NCBI RefSeq assembly: GCF_016907895.1
Contig: NZ_JAFBCV010000016.1
Location: forward strand, 26,351-90,350
Length of the DNA stretch: 64,000 bases
Source: Shouchella xiaoxiensis
Lineage (GTDB): Bacteria; Bacillota; Bacilli; Bacillales; Bacillaceae_D
Reading direction: 5' to 3'
The position numbers and the translations under genes were made by a program. The notes beneath the pieces are model-generated. The model did no database searches and was not told where the DNA came from. It saw nothing but the letters and a program-made list of their open reading frames with translations. Below, in pieces: positions 44,150 through 53,072 of the stretch; position 1 is the stretch's first letter; every line of letters begins with the position of its first letter.

Positions 44150-44806
44150 CTATTCAATAGGGCTCATTTGAATAAGAGAGGCTTTTGCCATAAAGCGTTG
44201 ATCGGTAGGACCGCTGACATCGCAAGTAAAAAGCGTTAAGAGCGGTTCTAGCGTGTTGGAAGTATGATGAGTATCTCTTTCCGATACAATCGCTGTCTTA
44301 TCAACACGATATTGATAAATATACCACTTATCTGATACATAAATATCCATATCGGCTTCAAGTTGTAAGATAGGGCCAAATAAAAGGGATTCATTTTGAA
44401 GATGGTGTCCAAAAAGAACATAGTTTCCATTTCCCATCGGCTGATTTGGATAGAGCGTAGCTGCACCACTTAATAAGTGACTGTTTGTCAGTCCGTCCAT
44501 AATCGCAAGCTCCAAATTAAGTGCGGGAATGGTGATGGTACCAACGACAATTCCGTCAGGCTCTGAAAAGATACTTTGCAATACAGTTCCCATTGAAGGA
44601 CGCTCAATCTCGGCAATCGCGTTCCAATCATTTATTTCCAACTGTGGTCGTTCTATGGGCATTTCAACGAACTCCTCGAAATGGCGCAGTGTGTTTTGAC
44701 CAATAAACCAATCGCGAATAAATGGTGAAAAGCTTAACAAGAGTCCAACGATAAATAAGCTAGCAATGAAGACAAGCAGCAAACTAGATTTTATTCGCCT
44801 AGACAT
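44150..44806 (-). CDS. Sortase (class A-like)
   Basis: A 218-residue sortase with one N-terminal membrane anchor (about 8-28). Catalytic histidine in LFGHHLQN, cysteine in LLTLFTCDVSG and arginine in TDQRFMAKA are all present. It would cleave the LPQTG sorting signal of the small surface protein encoded at 47427 and attach it to peptidoglycan. It is three bases downstream of the WxL-binding protein gene and is the last gene of the surface operon. Confidence 0.85.
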   Translation of the reverse strand: MSRRIKSSLLLVFIASLFIVGLLLSFSPFIRDWFIGQNTLRHFEEFVEMPIERPQLEINDWNAIAEIERPSMGTVLQSIFSEPDGIVVGTITIPALNLELAIMDGLTNSHLLSGAATLYPNQPMGNGNYVLFGHHLQNESLLFGPILQLEADMDIYVSDKWYIYQYRVDKTAIVSERDTHHTSNTLEPLLTLFTCDVSGPTDQRFMAKASLIQMSPIE

Positions 44807-44809
44807 TGC

Positions 44810-45865
44810 TTAACTCGCTGTAGCAGGAGGGTTCTTCTGAGTTACTATGCCAACTTGTTGTTTCTTCTGTCTGCGGCGCCACCAAAATAGAATAATTGAA
44901 GCAAAAACAAGTGCAACGCCAATTGAAACGTACAGCCACGTATAGTCAGTAGGCGGAATGGAAACATCAGTTGCATTTAATTGGCCTGCCTCATCAGCAT
45001 CAATCGTGAAAGGTTCACTCCAGCTCCATTCTGCTCCCATTGCTTTTGCTGTCATTTCTAATGTGTACTCACCAGCCTCAAGCGGTGCTCCATTTAATGG
45101 AATAGGGAAACCAAATTGAGAGTTAGGTGCCATCTGCATCATCTCTTTTTCCGTTTCAAAGAAAACTTCTCCAGTAGAGCTTGATTTGATTGCCGCTTTG
45201 ACTTCTAGTTGGTTCACGTACATGGAAACAGGATTCTGAATTGTTGCTTGGATTACATTACGGGCATTTAGCTGTCCTGGGGAAACGTTAAGTAGCTCGA
45301 GCTCAGGTGTAAGCGTCTCTTCACTTTGTTGCAAGACTATCCCAACGACATAGGCATATTCGTTTTCAATTGATAAGCCTTGATCTTCTCCATCAGTTGT
45401 ATCTGTTGATGACTCAAGCTGTTCTTGCAGAGTAATTCCACCAGCTAAAATTCCATCAAACGATTCATTGGGCATAGAGACTTCAAGAGGTAGGACAATT
45501 TCGCTCTCTGCTGGAATAACGAGTTCTTCTTCAATCGTGAGCCATTGATCGATTGGATAAGATAAAGTAGGATCAGCTTCAATCTCATTTGGTCCATACT
45601 CGACAACACCGTTCACATTGGTTGTGGCAGAATGGACAGCTGGGTTAAGCGTAACATCTTCAGAAGTATCGTTTCGCAATAGCATCTCAAGCGTTTGCGT
45701 TTGACCAGGCTCCAATAGTAAATCATAGTACGTTTTACTTGAATCAGTTTGATTGTCCGGAATAATCGTCGTTACAGAAAAATTAAATTCAGAAGCGTTG
45801 GCAGTACTAGCAGGGACGAGCAATGAGAACAGAAGCGCCGATAAAGCCCAACTTAATCGTTTCAT
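44810..45865 (-). CDS. WxL-interacting surface protein (DUF916/DUF3324)
   Basis: A 351-residue protein: signal peptide (1-25, ending ANASEF), DUF916 domain (about 26-150, YYDLLLEPGQTQTLEMLLRND and ILAGGITLQE), DUF3324 domain (about 165-290), then a membrane segment near 315-335 and a basic tail (WWRRRQKK). Such proteins bind WxL proteins and peptidoglycan; this is the CscA-type member of csc clusters. The start is set at 45865 with AAGGAAGG upstream, rather than 45907. Confidence 0.82.
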   Translation of the reverse strand: MKRLSWALSALLFSLLVPASTANASEFNFSVTTIIPDNQTDSSKTYYDLLLEPGQTQTLEMLLRNDTSEDVTLNPAVHSATTNVNGVVEYGPNEIEADPTLSYPIDQWLTIEEELVIPAESEIVLPLEVSMPNESFDGILAGGITLQEQLESSTDTTDGEDQGLSIENEYAYVVGIVLQQSEETLTPELELLNVSPGQLNARNVIQATIQNPVSMYVNQLEVKAAIKSSSTGEVFFETEKEMMQMAPNSQFGFPIPLNGAPLEAGEYTLEMTAKAMGAEWSWSEPFTIDADEAGQLNATDVSIPPTDYTWLYVSIGVALVFASIILFWWRRRQKKQQVGIVTQKNPPATAS

Positions 45866-45930
45866 AGATAACCTTCCTTTTTGAGGCATGCATAGGAATC
45901 TATGCATGCCGATTAGTTAATCATTCTTTT

Positions 45931-46662
45931 TTATTTGTTATCGTCGTTGCCTGGTGTATCTGATAACGTCCATGTTAACGTTGTTGAGTAAGAGTCAGCG
46001 TATTTCGTCGACTTACCTGGAACGAAAAGCTCGACACTCTCTGCTGCTGTTCCACCTTTGCCAAAGTGATACACATATGTACCAGCACCCTCTTTATTAT
46101 GTGCGGAAACAACATTCTCAACGGTGTTAGGTGTTAACGTAAAAGATGGTTTAACGGTCGTTGGGATAGGAGACTCAGAAATCGTGTTGATCGCTGCATT
46201 CGACACTCGAATTTCTGCGCCTGTTAACTCTTGACCCGACGCTGTTTTAAATTGGTCGTTTTGGACAACATTTAAGGACCAGCCTGACTCTGTTCCACGA
46301 TTATCAGTGACTTGAACATAATTTGGTCCTTGTTTTTCTGAGCCAGAGTATGTTTGTAGGGCTGCAAAATACGATTCGTCCGTAGATGTAATTTTCTGCT
46401 CTCCAAACTGGAATGATGAGGCATAATCGATGCTTAAAGGTCCTGATGTTCCTGGATTTGGACCTTCTGGGTCTGTCGGATCAACTGGATCAACAGGCAC
46501 TTCTGGGTCTTCTGGGTCAACTGGACCTGTACCGTCTTCAGAGGGAGAAAACTTAATTTTTGCGTTTGTATTATAGCTTCCTCCATCAGCGGATGCGGCG
46601 TGAGTGCCTAACCCAAGCGAAAGAATGAGCCCAGCAATTGACATTACGAACAACTTTTTCAT
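45931..46662 (-). CDS. WxL domain surface protein (second copy)
   Basis: A 243-residue secreted protein: signal peptide (1-24), a short Asp-Pro-rich linker (about 45-70, VDPVDPTDPEGPNPG) and a WxL domain (about 75-240). Both WxL motifs are visible: GWSLNVVQN near 130 and LTWTLSDTPGN at the C-terminus. WxL domains attach non-covalently to peptidoglycan. It is a tandem paralogue of the gene at 46690, with the GPLSIDYASS stretch identical in both. Confidence 0.85.
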   Translation of the reverse strand: MKKLFVMSIAGLILSLGLGTHAASADGGSYNTNAKIKFSPSEDGTGPVDPEDPEVPVDPVDPTDPEGPNPGTSGPLSIDYASSFQFGEQKITSTDESYFAALQTYSGSEKQGPNYVQVTDNRGTESGWSLNVVQNDQFKTASGQELTGAEIRVSNAAINTISESPIPTTVKPSFTLTPNTVENVVSAHNKEGAGTYVYHFGKGGTAAESVELFVPGKSTKYADSYSTTLTWTLSDTPGNDDNK

Positions 46663-46689
46663 ACATATCTCCTCATTTCATCTAATCGT

Positions 46690-47430
46690 TTATTTGTTAG
46701 CAGGCACATCTGATAAATTCCAAGTGAGCGTGGTTCTGTAAGTAGCTTGGTCTTTTGGCGTCTTCCCTGGAACGGATAAGGTGATAGCCGAATTACTCGT
46801 TCCATCGCCGTCAACTTCTCCGAAGCGGTTTACCCACGTTCCAGCTCCTTCACCGTCAGCGGCTTGTAATACGAGAGAAGTGGCTCCATCAGGATCAAGC
46901 GTAAAGCCACTCGGGTGGCTCGGAGGGGTAACGTCATCTTGTGTTCCAAGAACGGCACTGTCAGAGAACTCAATAACGGCCCCTGTAAGCGTCTGGTGTT
47001 GCGTATCAGGATTTGATAATTGACCATTTTGTTTCACTTGTAAGATCCAACCAGCATTTGTGCCTCGGTTATCCGTTACTTGGACGTAGTTTGGTACATA
47101 ACGGCCATCGCTTAATTCTTGAGCTTTGGCGACATATGTTTCATTCTTTGTCGAAATTTTATTTACGCCAAAATCTAAGCTCGATGCATAATCAATACTA
47201 AGCGGCCCTTGTGTACCCGGATTAGGACCTTCAGGGTCAGTCGGGTCGATTGGCGTTACCGGGTTTTCTGGATCCGGATTTTCAGGATCAACAGGAGGGG
47301 TAATATCGGTATTTGGGACAAACTCGACAGAACCATTTGATCTGTAGTCAACACTTGTTTCTGCGTGAGCAAAGCTGCTCACCGTTAAGCTGGCCGTAGC
47401 CACCAATGCAAAGATAGCTGTCTTTTTCAA
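46690..47430 (-). CDS. WxL domain surface protein (first copy)
   Basis: A 246-residue secreted protein built like its neighbour: signal peptide (1-23, ending AHA), Pro/Asp-rich linker (DPENPDPENP and DPTDPEGPNPG), and WxL domain with GWILQVKQN and the C-terminal LTWNLSDVPANK. Its start overlaps the stop of the LPXTG gene by four bases. It should be displayed on the cell wall together with the lectin adhesin and the DUF916 protein. Confidence 0.85.
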   Translation of the reverse strand: MKKTAIFALVATASLTVSSFAHAETSVDYRSNGSVEFVPNTDITPPVDPENPDPENPVTPIDPTDPEGPNPGTQGPLSIDYASSLDFGVNKISTKNETYVAKAQELSDGRYVPNYVQVTDNRGTNAGWILQVKQNGQLSNPDTQHQTLTGAVIEFSDSAVLGTQDDVTPPSHPSGFTLDPDGATSLVLQAADGEGAGTWVNRFGEVDGDGTSNSAITLSVPGKTPKDQATYRTTLTWNLSDVPANK

Positions 47431-47738
47431 CTAATTTCCTCATTTCGTTTTTGATTTAGTAGGTAACTCGTTAGGATAAGGGCGGCTAAAAGTAAACCAA
47501 TTCCAAATGATACAGAAGCAAAGGGAGTCTGATCTCCTGTCTGCGGCAACACTGTCAGAGGTGAGTCTTTATTCTTCTCCTTATTTGGAGAATCAACTAT
47601 GTACTCCCCATAAAAACCAACACCCGTGTCCGTTTCTAATTCAGCTTTTATATCAGTAGAAAACAGTAACGTGCAGAGTACGAACATTCCGGCAAAAAGC
47701 AGGAGAGTCTTCCTTATAACATCCTCACCTCCTTTCAT
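47427..47738 (-). CDS. Small LPXTG-anchored surface protein (CscD-like)
   Basis: A 103-residue sortase substrate: signal peptide in the first 32 residues, a short exposed region, the sorting signal LPQTGD, a membrane segment (FGIGLLLAALILTSYLL) and a basic tail (NQKRNEE). Small LPXTG proteins of this kind belong to csc clusters. The start is unusual: the only in-frame ATG (47738) has no ribosome binding site of its own, while AAAGGAGGTGA follows it and is ideally spaced for an ATA codon at 47717 (then RKTLLLFAG, a normal signal peptide start). The annotated start is therefore uncertain. Confidence 0.78.
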   Translation of the reverse strand: MKGGEDVIRKTLLLFAGMFVLCTLLFSTDIKAELETDTGVGFYGEYIVDSPNKEKNKDSPLTVLPQTGDQTPFASVSFGIGLLLAALILTSYLLNQKRNEEIS

Positions 47739-47755
47739 TCATTAAAAGTTTAAAT

Positions 47756-50416
47756 TTACTCATTACCAGGCACATCTTGAAGCGTCCACGTCATTTTTGC
47801 TTGATACGTTTGATTTACTTTAGCGCTGCCTGGAGATACTTGAAGGAAGAATCCTGATTTGTCGATATTTGACCATTTTTCCGACAAAAGAAAACGGCCC
47901 TCTAGTTCGTTTCGCCCAGTTGCAATCTGCACATCTTGTGGCGTGATGAGTTTCTCCGTACCGTCTGACATATAGATCATCTCAGCAGACAAAGGCTCAT
48001 TCGACTCTGTATCTACAAAAGGGGAGGACAGTTTAACGGACAAAGCCCAGGTGCTTCTTAGATGGCGTGTGTCGATAATTGATAATTCACCTTGACCTAC
48101 TTCACCAAAATACTGCTCTGGTTTGCTAGAAATCGTTTGTGTACCAAAATCAAGATTAGGAGCAACAAATGAGAGAGAGCCATCTGTAATGGTGACAGGT
48201 ACTTGAATGGTTCGTTCTATCCCTGGATAAATCGTGCTCGCAATCTTGACGTTAACGGTGTACGTACCTGGTACGTTCGTATCAGGTAGTGCACCAGAAA
48301 AACCAAGCACTTTGGTATCCTGTTTTAACGAGCGAGGGGTAATGTGCATGTTTTTCACAAACGCAGCTGGGTCCCATTTGCTAGTGTCGGTGATTCTAGG
48401 AAACGTTTGCGCAACGGGATCAGCGTTAACGTTTATCTGGTTAAGAGAAACGGTTGAATCGTTTGTAAACACTCGACCTAAGAAAGCCCCTGATTGTGCT
48501 TCGGCGTAAGCTTGATTAACAAGTATGGGACTAGCATTGTCATTGACTTTCACACGGAAGATGAGTGTCCGCGACTGTGATTGGTTAATGTTTCCGACAT
48601 TGAACTCCAACGTTTGCCCATTCACTCGTGTTGGTTTATTGTCTGTGCCACTTTCTACATAAGAGATGCCAGCGGGGAGGGTGTCCGTTGCTTTTACGTT
48701 TGTCCAGACAGTGCCAAGTCCATTGTCGGCAGGGTTAGAAAGCGTTAATTTATACTCGAGTGTATCGCCTGGGTACGCGTTTGTATTCGTTTTAAAAGCC
48801 GTTTCGCCAGCTGTGACATTACGAACTTGTTTTCCTGCTTGTGGTTGCTGAGGCAGATTTGCATAAGCAATTGCATACATGCCATCCTGCTGACCAGTTG
48901 AGCCAGTAAAACCCCAATGAACGTTGCTGCTGCCGAAAGTCTGGCTGTAGTCGGAAATCTCGTAAGACGTTGTATTGCCTCTAAAGGTATAAGTAAGGGT
49001 GCCTGAGCGATTATTTTTGGGCGTCCAATTGACTGTAAATGGCTGCCAGTTGGAACTGACAATCGAATTCGCTCCTCTGTAATAGTTCACATGTTGATGG
49101 TTCATGCGGTAGCGGTTTCCCTCTCTAGTTGTTCCAGAAGGGATGACAACGGCAGTATGGTTAGCATTGGTAAGCGAGCGATCACTGTAATCGCCGTTGA
49201 AATACGTATCAAATTCAAAGGAAACGGCATTTCGAATAAATCCTCCATAAGACGAATTATTCCTGATTGTTCCATACGCACCAAGTGACTCTCCACCTTG
49301 CCCGATGGCATTCGCCCCGTTTGAATCGTTATGCATCGTAAACGTCAACCCATCAGCGATTTGGCTTTTGTCCGGAGATGAGCTGTTAATGTACAGATGC
49401 ATCGACGTTGTAAAGGGTCTGCTTAGATCAACTTTTTGTTTAAACCACATAGCTGATCGTTTGTTAGTCGTACCATCCGCTAAAACACGGACGTTCGAAG
49501 AAGAATGTTGTCTAACTTGATCGCCTGAAAAGGCGAATAAATCGGCAACATTGGGTCCGCTAACAGGAGGGGCGGGAATCGATGCAACATTTGCTGTTTC
49601 TATGGTGGAACGGAGCTCAACGTCTGCATGCTCCACTAAAGATGGTTCCTCCACTTTTTCTGAATCTGTTGCTGCATCGGTTTCTTCTGTTTTGGTTTCA
49701 TCAGCGGTTTGGTCCTTTTGGGAAGGAGAGGAATTTTCCTCTTGTTCTTCCTGTTCCTCTTGCAAAGGAGGAGAGTCTTCTAATTCTTCGTTTTGTTCCT
49801 CTTGCAAAGGAGGAGAGTCTTCTAATTCTTTGTGTTGTTCCTCTTGTAAAGGTGGGGACGCTTCTACTTCTTCTGTTGCTTGATCTGTTTCTTCTCCTTT
49901 TTCCACATCATCTGTTTCTACTGAACTGTCAGACTTTTCTTCTGAGGGTTCTTCTTCTTTCATATCTGTTTCTGCTGGCATCACAGCAATATCAAGACTT
50001 GTATGAAAGCTAGCTGAATCTTTTTTAGAAGCAACCGCTTTTATAGTGAATGTACCAGCATCGATTGCCCGTAAAGAAAGTGAATGTGCTGTATGTGTGT
50101 TTTCCAAAATAAGTTCAGTTGAAGATGAGTTATATGTAAGTGCCTGATTCTCTTCTTTGACCCATTCAAGACCATCTGGAATAAAGATGGAGACAGCGTC
50201 AACTTCTAAAGAAGAAGTGTCGACTTCTAATTTAATTACCTCACCAATAGATCTAGATTCTTCCCCGGTAATTTTGAGCCAATTTAATCCGTTTTCTTCT
50301 TTTGCCAATGAGAGATTTGAGTGTGGGAACACTGAAAAAATAAGCAAACAAACAAGTAATAGATGAATGAAGCGCTTGTATAGAAGTTTTGAATAAAAAG
50401 CCCCGTTATCAGACAT
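47756..50416 (-). CDS. Large lectin-type WxL adhesin
   Basis: An 886-residue secreted protein. Order: signal peptide (about 1-40), a small beta domain (about 45-130), an acidic Glu/Pro/Ser stalk (about 145-265) with three 14-residue repeats, an L-type legume-lectin domain (about 294-522; FEFDTYF and DGLTFTMHN), a DUF11-type repeat (about 525-642), an Ig-like domain (about 669-742) and a C-terminal WxL domain (749-886; TWALSVKL and MTWTLQDVPGNE). It probably binds carbohydrate at the cell surface. ATG 50416 has AAGGA eight bases upstream and overlaps the preceding gene's stop by eight bases. Confidence 0.83.
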   Translation of the reverse strand: MSDNGAFYSKLLYKRFIHLLLVCLLIFSVFPHSNLSLAKEENGLNWLKITGEESRSIGEVIKLEVDTSSLEVDAVSIFIPDGLEWVKEENQALTYNSSSTELILENTHTAHSLSLRAIDAGTFTIKAVASKKDSASFHTSLDIAVMPAETDMKEEEPSEEKSDSSVETDDVEKGEETDQATEEVEASPPLQEEQHKELEDSPPLQEEQNEELEDSPPLQEEQEEQEENSSPSQKDQTADETKTEETDAATDSEKVEEPSLVEHADVELRSTIETANVASIPAPPVSGPNVADLFAFSGDQVRQHSSSNVRVLADGTTNKRSAMWFKQKVDLSRPFTTSMHLYINSSSPDKSQIADGLTFTMHNDSNGANAIGQGGESLGAYGTIRNNSSYGGFIRNAVSFEFDTYFNGDYSDRSLTNANHTAVVIPSGTTREGNRYRMNHQHVNYYRGANSIVSSNWQPFTVNWTPKNNRSGTLTYTFRGNTTSYEISDYSQTFGSSNVHWGFTGSTGQQDGMYAIAYANLPQQPQAGKQVRNVTAGETAFKTNTNAYPGDTLEYKLTLSNPADNGLGTVWTNVKATDTLPAGISYVESGTDNKPTRVNGQTLEFNVGNINQSQSRTLIFRVKVNDNASPILVNQAYAEAQSGAFLGRVFTNDSTVSLNQINVNADPVAQTFPRITDTSKWDPAAFVKNMHITPRSLKQDTKVLGFSGALPDTNVPGTYTVNVKIASTIYPGIERTIQVPVTITDGSLSFVAPNLDFGTQTISSKPEQYFGEVGQGELSIIDTRHLRSTWALSVKLSSPFVDTESNEPLSAEMIYMSDGTEKLITPQDVQIATGRNELEGRFLLSEKWSNIDKSGFFLQVSPGSAKVNQTYQAKMTWTLQDVPGNE
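49735..49861 (-). repeat. Three 42-bp tandem repeats in the adhesin stalk
   Basis: TGTTCCTCTTG recurs at 49752, 49794 and 49836, a 42-base period. The units encode PPLQEEQHKELEDS, PPLQEEQNEELEDS and PPLQEEQEEQEENS, an in-frame 14-residue repeat that can change stalk length without breaking the gene. Confidence 0.8.
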
Positions 50417-50726
50417 AGATTTTTTCCTTATTTTGTTTGTTTCTGTCATGTGATGTTTCGTCTTCAAGTGCGAGTAACGTTTTGCGTACTTCATGAATAT
50501 ATGTCAGTTGGCTTGGTGAAATGGTTTCGTAATTCATCAAATCCTGACGCAAATAGTTAAGATGCCACAATCGATCAAGTTCGATTGAACTTAAATGCCC
50601 TTGAAGTTTTTTTGTAGAAATATCAATCACATCACGTGCTGGCAAATAAGATGGCAAACGTAATTCTTTGCGTAACCATCTATCTATTTCTTGCATGAGT
50701 AGATAGGCATTTACGTTAACCTTCAT
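50409..50726 (-). CDS. Small helical protein heading the surface operon
   Basis: A 105-residue soluble, mainly helical protein with no signal peptide, starting MKVNVNAYLLMQEIDRWLRK. AAGGAGGG lies six bases before ATG 50726; the ATG at 50747 has none. Its stop overlaps the adhesin start by eight bases (ATGTCTGA), implying coupled translation. No family recognised; because it is cytoplasmic and first in the operon it may be regulatory, which is inference. Confidence 0.65.
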   Translation of the reverse strand: MKVNVNAYLLMQEIDRWLRKELRLPSYLPARDVIDISTKKLQGHLSSIELDRLWHLNYLRQDLMNYETISPSQLTYIHEVRKTLLALEDETSHDRNKQNKEKIYV

Positions 50727-50783
50727 AAAAAACCCTCCTTTTAACATCTATTGAACTAGGTATTGATAATCATGATAAACCAT

Positions 50784-50820
50784 ATATAATGCAGATTTAG
50801 TCTCTTTATTTGCATTATAT
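50784..50820. promoter_or_regulatory. Inverted repeat in the surface operon promoter region
   Basis: ATATAATGCA (50784-50793) and TGCATTATAT (50811-50820) are perfect inverted repeats of ten bases with a 17-base spacer. Each arm holds a TATAAT facing outward, so divergent -10 boxes or an operator for the Mga-like protein are possible. It lies 58 bases before the operon's first start codon. Confidence 0.45.
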
Positions 50821-51244
50821 GTGAAAAAAACGATACTATAGTTTGTCTAATTTTGACGAATGGTCTGAAATGCTCGTATGTATTTAAGTGAGCCATGTCA
50901 AAGCATAGAATCGGATTAGAAAACATTAAAAATAATATGTATTGACTAAGTTTGGTAGAACTAAAAAAATTCAAGTAAATTCTTTAGAACAGACTATTTA
51001 TTTTTGTTGGTTAAGTGATAAATGATAAAAGCCTCAAAAACGGGAATGTAAAAAGAAATATTAGAGGATGGTTATTAAAGGAATACAACCAGTAGCTGGA
51101 TGTATTATTTAAATAATAAAGAAAATTATGATATAATTGGTTGAGTGATGGTGGTCATGATGTCAAAGAAAACGGTGGTGTTTAAACTTAATCACTACTT
51201 TAATGAATTATGAGTACAATTGATTCATGAACTGGGGGTTAAAT
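50821..51244. other. AT-rich gap between divergent genes
   Basis: No gene is supported here. Open frames on the minus strand lack ribosome binding sites and have AT-driven composition. It must carry the promoter of the gene at 51245 and possibly upstream sites of the surface operon. Confidence 0.45.
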
Positions 51245-51811
51245 ATGTCGACAAAAGAGCTTTGGCAACTACGAAAAAAGCAGATCTTTTGGCTTAACGG
51301 GGGCCTTATTGTTACTCTTGGCACGTATATCACATTGCTAACAATGGATATAAGTATCGATGCAATTCAATTTGGGGTCGGTCTTTTTTTTCTACTAGTT
51401 GGAACGGTTTCTGTTGTAACGAAAAGAGAGGTACTTTACTTGCTTCCTTCATTGAAAAAACTGATGGAGTATGAAAAAGATAAATTAGGCGACGAGTGGA
51501 ATCGAAGTCGACTGACAGGAAGTTTTATGCAAATAGGGCTTGGTTTACTCTTTATCCTCTTTAATTTACCTCCATTTTCAGATAACCTTTTTAATCCTTC
51601 CACAGCAACTGTTTTTTTTATGATTGCTCTGTTTATCTTGATTGGAATGATTGCCAACGTTAGTCTATTATTTGGCTATCACAAGATTGATCGAAGCACA
51701 ACAGAACAGTTAAAAGGGTACACGTATAAAAGTGTATTGATCGGTGCTCTGATTGGAGCGGTACTTGTCATGATCGTGATGATTAGCCTCGGTCTATTCT
51801 TTGCGAATTAA
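51245..51811 (+). CDS. Multi-spanning membrane protein of unknown function
   Basis: A 188-residue protein with an amphipathic, basic N-terminus (STKELWQLRKKQ) and five or so hydrophobic segments (about 14-34, 39-58, 89-107, 118-142 and 160-186). No family recognised. The ATG at 51245 is chosen because GGGGG is seven bases upstream and lies inside the longer frame beginning at 51227. Confidence 0.6.
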   Translation: MSTKELWQLRKKQIFWLNGGLIVTLGTYITLLTMDISIDAIQFGVGLFFLLVGTVSVVTKREVLYLLPSLKKLMEYEKDKLGDEWNRSRLTGSFMQIGLGLLFILFNLPPFSDNLFNPSTATVFFMIALFILIGMIANVSLLFGYHKIDRSTTEQLKGYTYKSVLIGALIGAVLVMIVMISLGLFFAN

Positions 51812-51890
51812 GGGACGAGCAAAAGGTGGGGTTTCTTACTTGTGCATACTTAAAATTCATTGAACCGAAACGTCATATTTTTAAAACGAA

Positions 51891-51920
51891 CCGGCAAGCA
51901 TCTAGATTAGGGCTTGCCGG
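51891..51920 (-). terminator. Terminator of alr
   Basis: CCGGCAAGC and GCTTGCCGG form a nine-base stem; on the minus strand it is followed by TTCGTTTT. It lies 21 bases after the alr stop. Confidence 0.75.
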
Positions 51921-51941
51921 CTCTTTACGTATACACAGATC

Positions 51942-53042
51942 TTATTGATAGATCCGAGGCACTCGCTTAGAGATTGCACAGACAATTTCATAATTAATCG
52001 TATTTGTTAATTCTGCCATCACATCAATTGGAAACTCTACTAAGGCGCCGTGGCTTACCTCGCTTATATCGGTAACGTCAATCATTGTTTGATCCATACA
52101 GACGCGGCCAATAATCGGTGCTTCTTGGTCGTTCATATGGACAACGCCAACATTTGAAAGAGCCCGAGATAAACCGTCCGCATAGCCGATGGGGAGCGTC
52201 GCGACTTTCCGTTCGGAAGCTAGTTTATGCGTCCGCCCATAGCTGATTGAAGAACCGGCTGGTCGTGTACGGACCGCGGCTACACGTGAATAGAGCTTCA
52301 GTGCTTGTTTAAGCGGGAGTGGAAATGTAAGGGATGAATCCGGGCGCAAGCCGTATAAACTAATGCCAACACGGACCATATCGAGATGCTTTTCTTGATG
52401 GTAGAGCGTGCCTGCGCTGTTGCAGCAATGTTTTAATGGCACATTGATGCCAGCGTCTTCTAAAGCATGCGTAAAAGCAAGGAACCGTTCAAACTGTTCA
52501 TCGGTGTAGCTTGAATCCAGATTATCGGCTTCAGCGAAATGGGTGAATACACCTTCTACCTCTATAGTTGGATGCGCTGCTAGGGGACGAGCTAGTTCTA
52601 GCAATTCGTTCGTAGATAACACACCAACTCGGCCCATGCCTGTATCGGTTTTTAAATGGACTTTCACTCGATGGGTACTTGTAGCCGCTAACTTAAGCAA
52701 AGCATCACGGACTTCTTGATCAAAAATCGTAACGGTAATGTCGCGTGAGGCCGCCTCGTTTAGTGTTTCAGGTGCAGAGTAGCCTAATACGAGAATCGGT
52801 GCGGTTATACCTGCATCGCGGAGCTCAATCGCCTCATCGAGGATCGCAACACCAAGATACGTTGCCCCTCCAGCGAGGGCAGCTTTTGCGACGGGAAGAG
52901 CACCGTGTCCATAGCCATCGCCTTTAACAACAGCAATAAGCTGTGTACCTGGCGAGAGCGACTCCTTAAAAAGAATTGCGTTTGATTCAACTGCGTGTAA
53001 ATCAACTGTGGCAAACGTATGGCGATAGCTGGTTGTTTTCAC
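51942..53042 (-). CDS. alr: Alanine racemase
   Basis: A 366-residue PLP enzyme. The PLP lysine is in VVKGDGYGHG (usual form VKANAYGHG), the catalytic tyrosine in SISYGRTH, with LPIGYADGLSR and GRVCMDQTMID nearby. It interconverts L- and D-alanine. GTG start after GAGGAG. Its position 80 bases after ald, with an attenuator-like hairpin between, suggests a catabolic racemase feeding D-alanine to alanine dehydrogenase, like AlrB/YncD, rather than the sole cell-wall enzyme; that is inference. Confidence 0.88.
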   Translation of the reverse strand: MKTTSYRHTFATVDLHAVESNAILFKESLSPGTQLIAVVKGDGYGHGALPVAKAALAGGATYLGVAILDEAIELRDAGITAPILVLGYSAPETLNEAASRDITVTIFDQEVRDALLKLAATSTHRVKVHLKTDTGMGRVGVLSTNELLELARPLAAHPTIEVEGVFTHFAEADNLDSSYTDEQFERFLAFTHALEDAGINVPLKHCCNSAGTLYHQEKHLDMVRVGISLYGLRPDSSLTFPLPLKQALKLYSRVAAVRTRPAGSSISYGRTHKLASERKVATLPIGYADGLSRALSNVGVVHMNDQEAPIIGRVCMDQTMIDVTDISEVSHGALVEFPIDVMAELTNTINYEIVCAISKRVPRIYQ

Positions 53043-53072
53043 AAGGTCAAACTCCTCTCAAATCAAAACAGA

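Noticed and set aside
49551..50013. Two plus-strand frames of 110 and 143 codons opposite the adhesin stalk
   Set aside because: They are antisense to the acidic repeats, very Ser/Cys/Leu-rich, and have no ribosome binding sites; a by-product of repeat composition.
50756..50974. 72-codon minus-strand frame upstream of the surface operon
   Set aside because: AT-driven, no ribosome binding site, and it spans the predicted operator inverted repeat.
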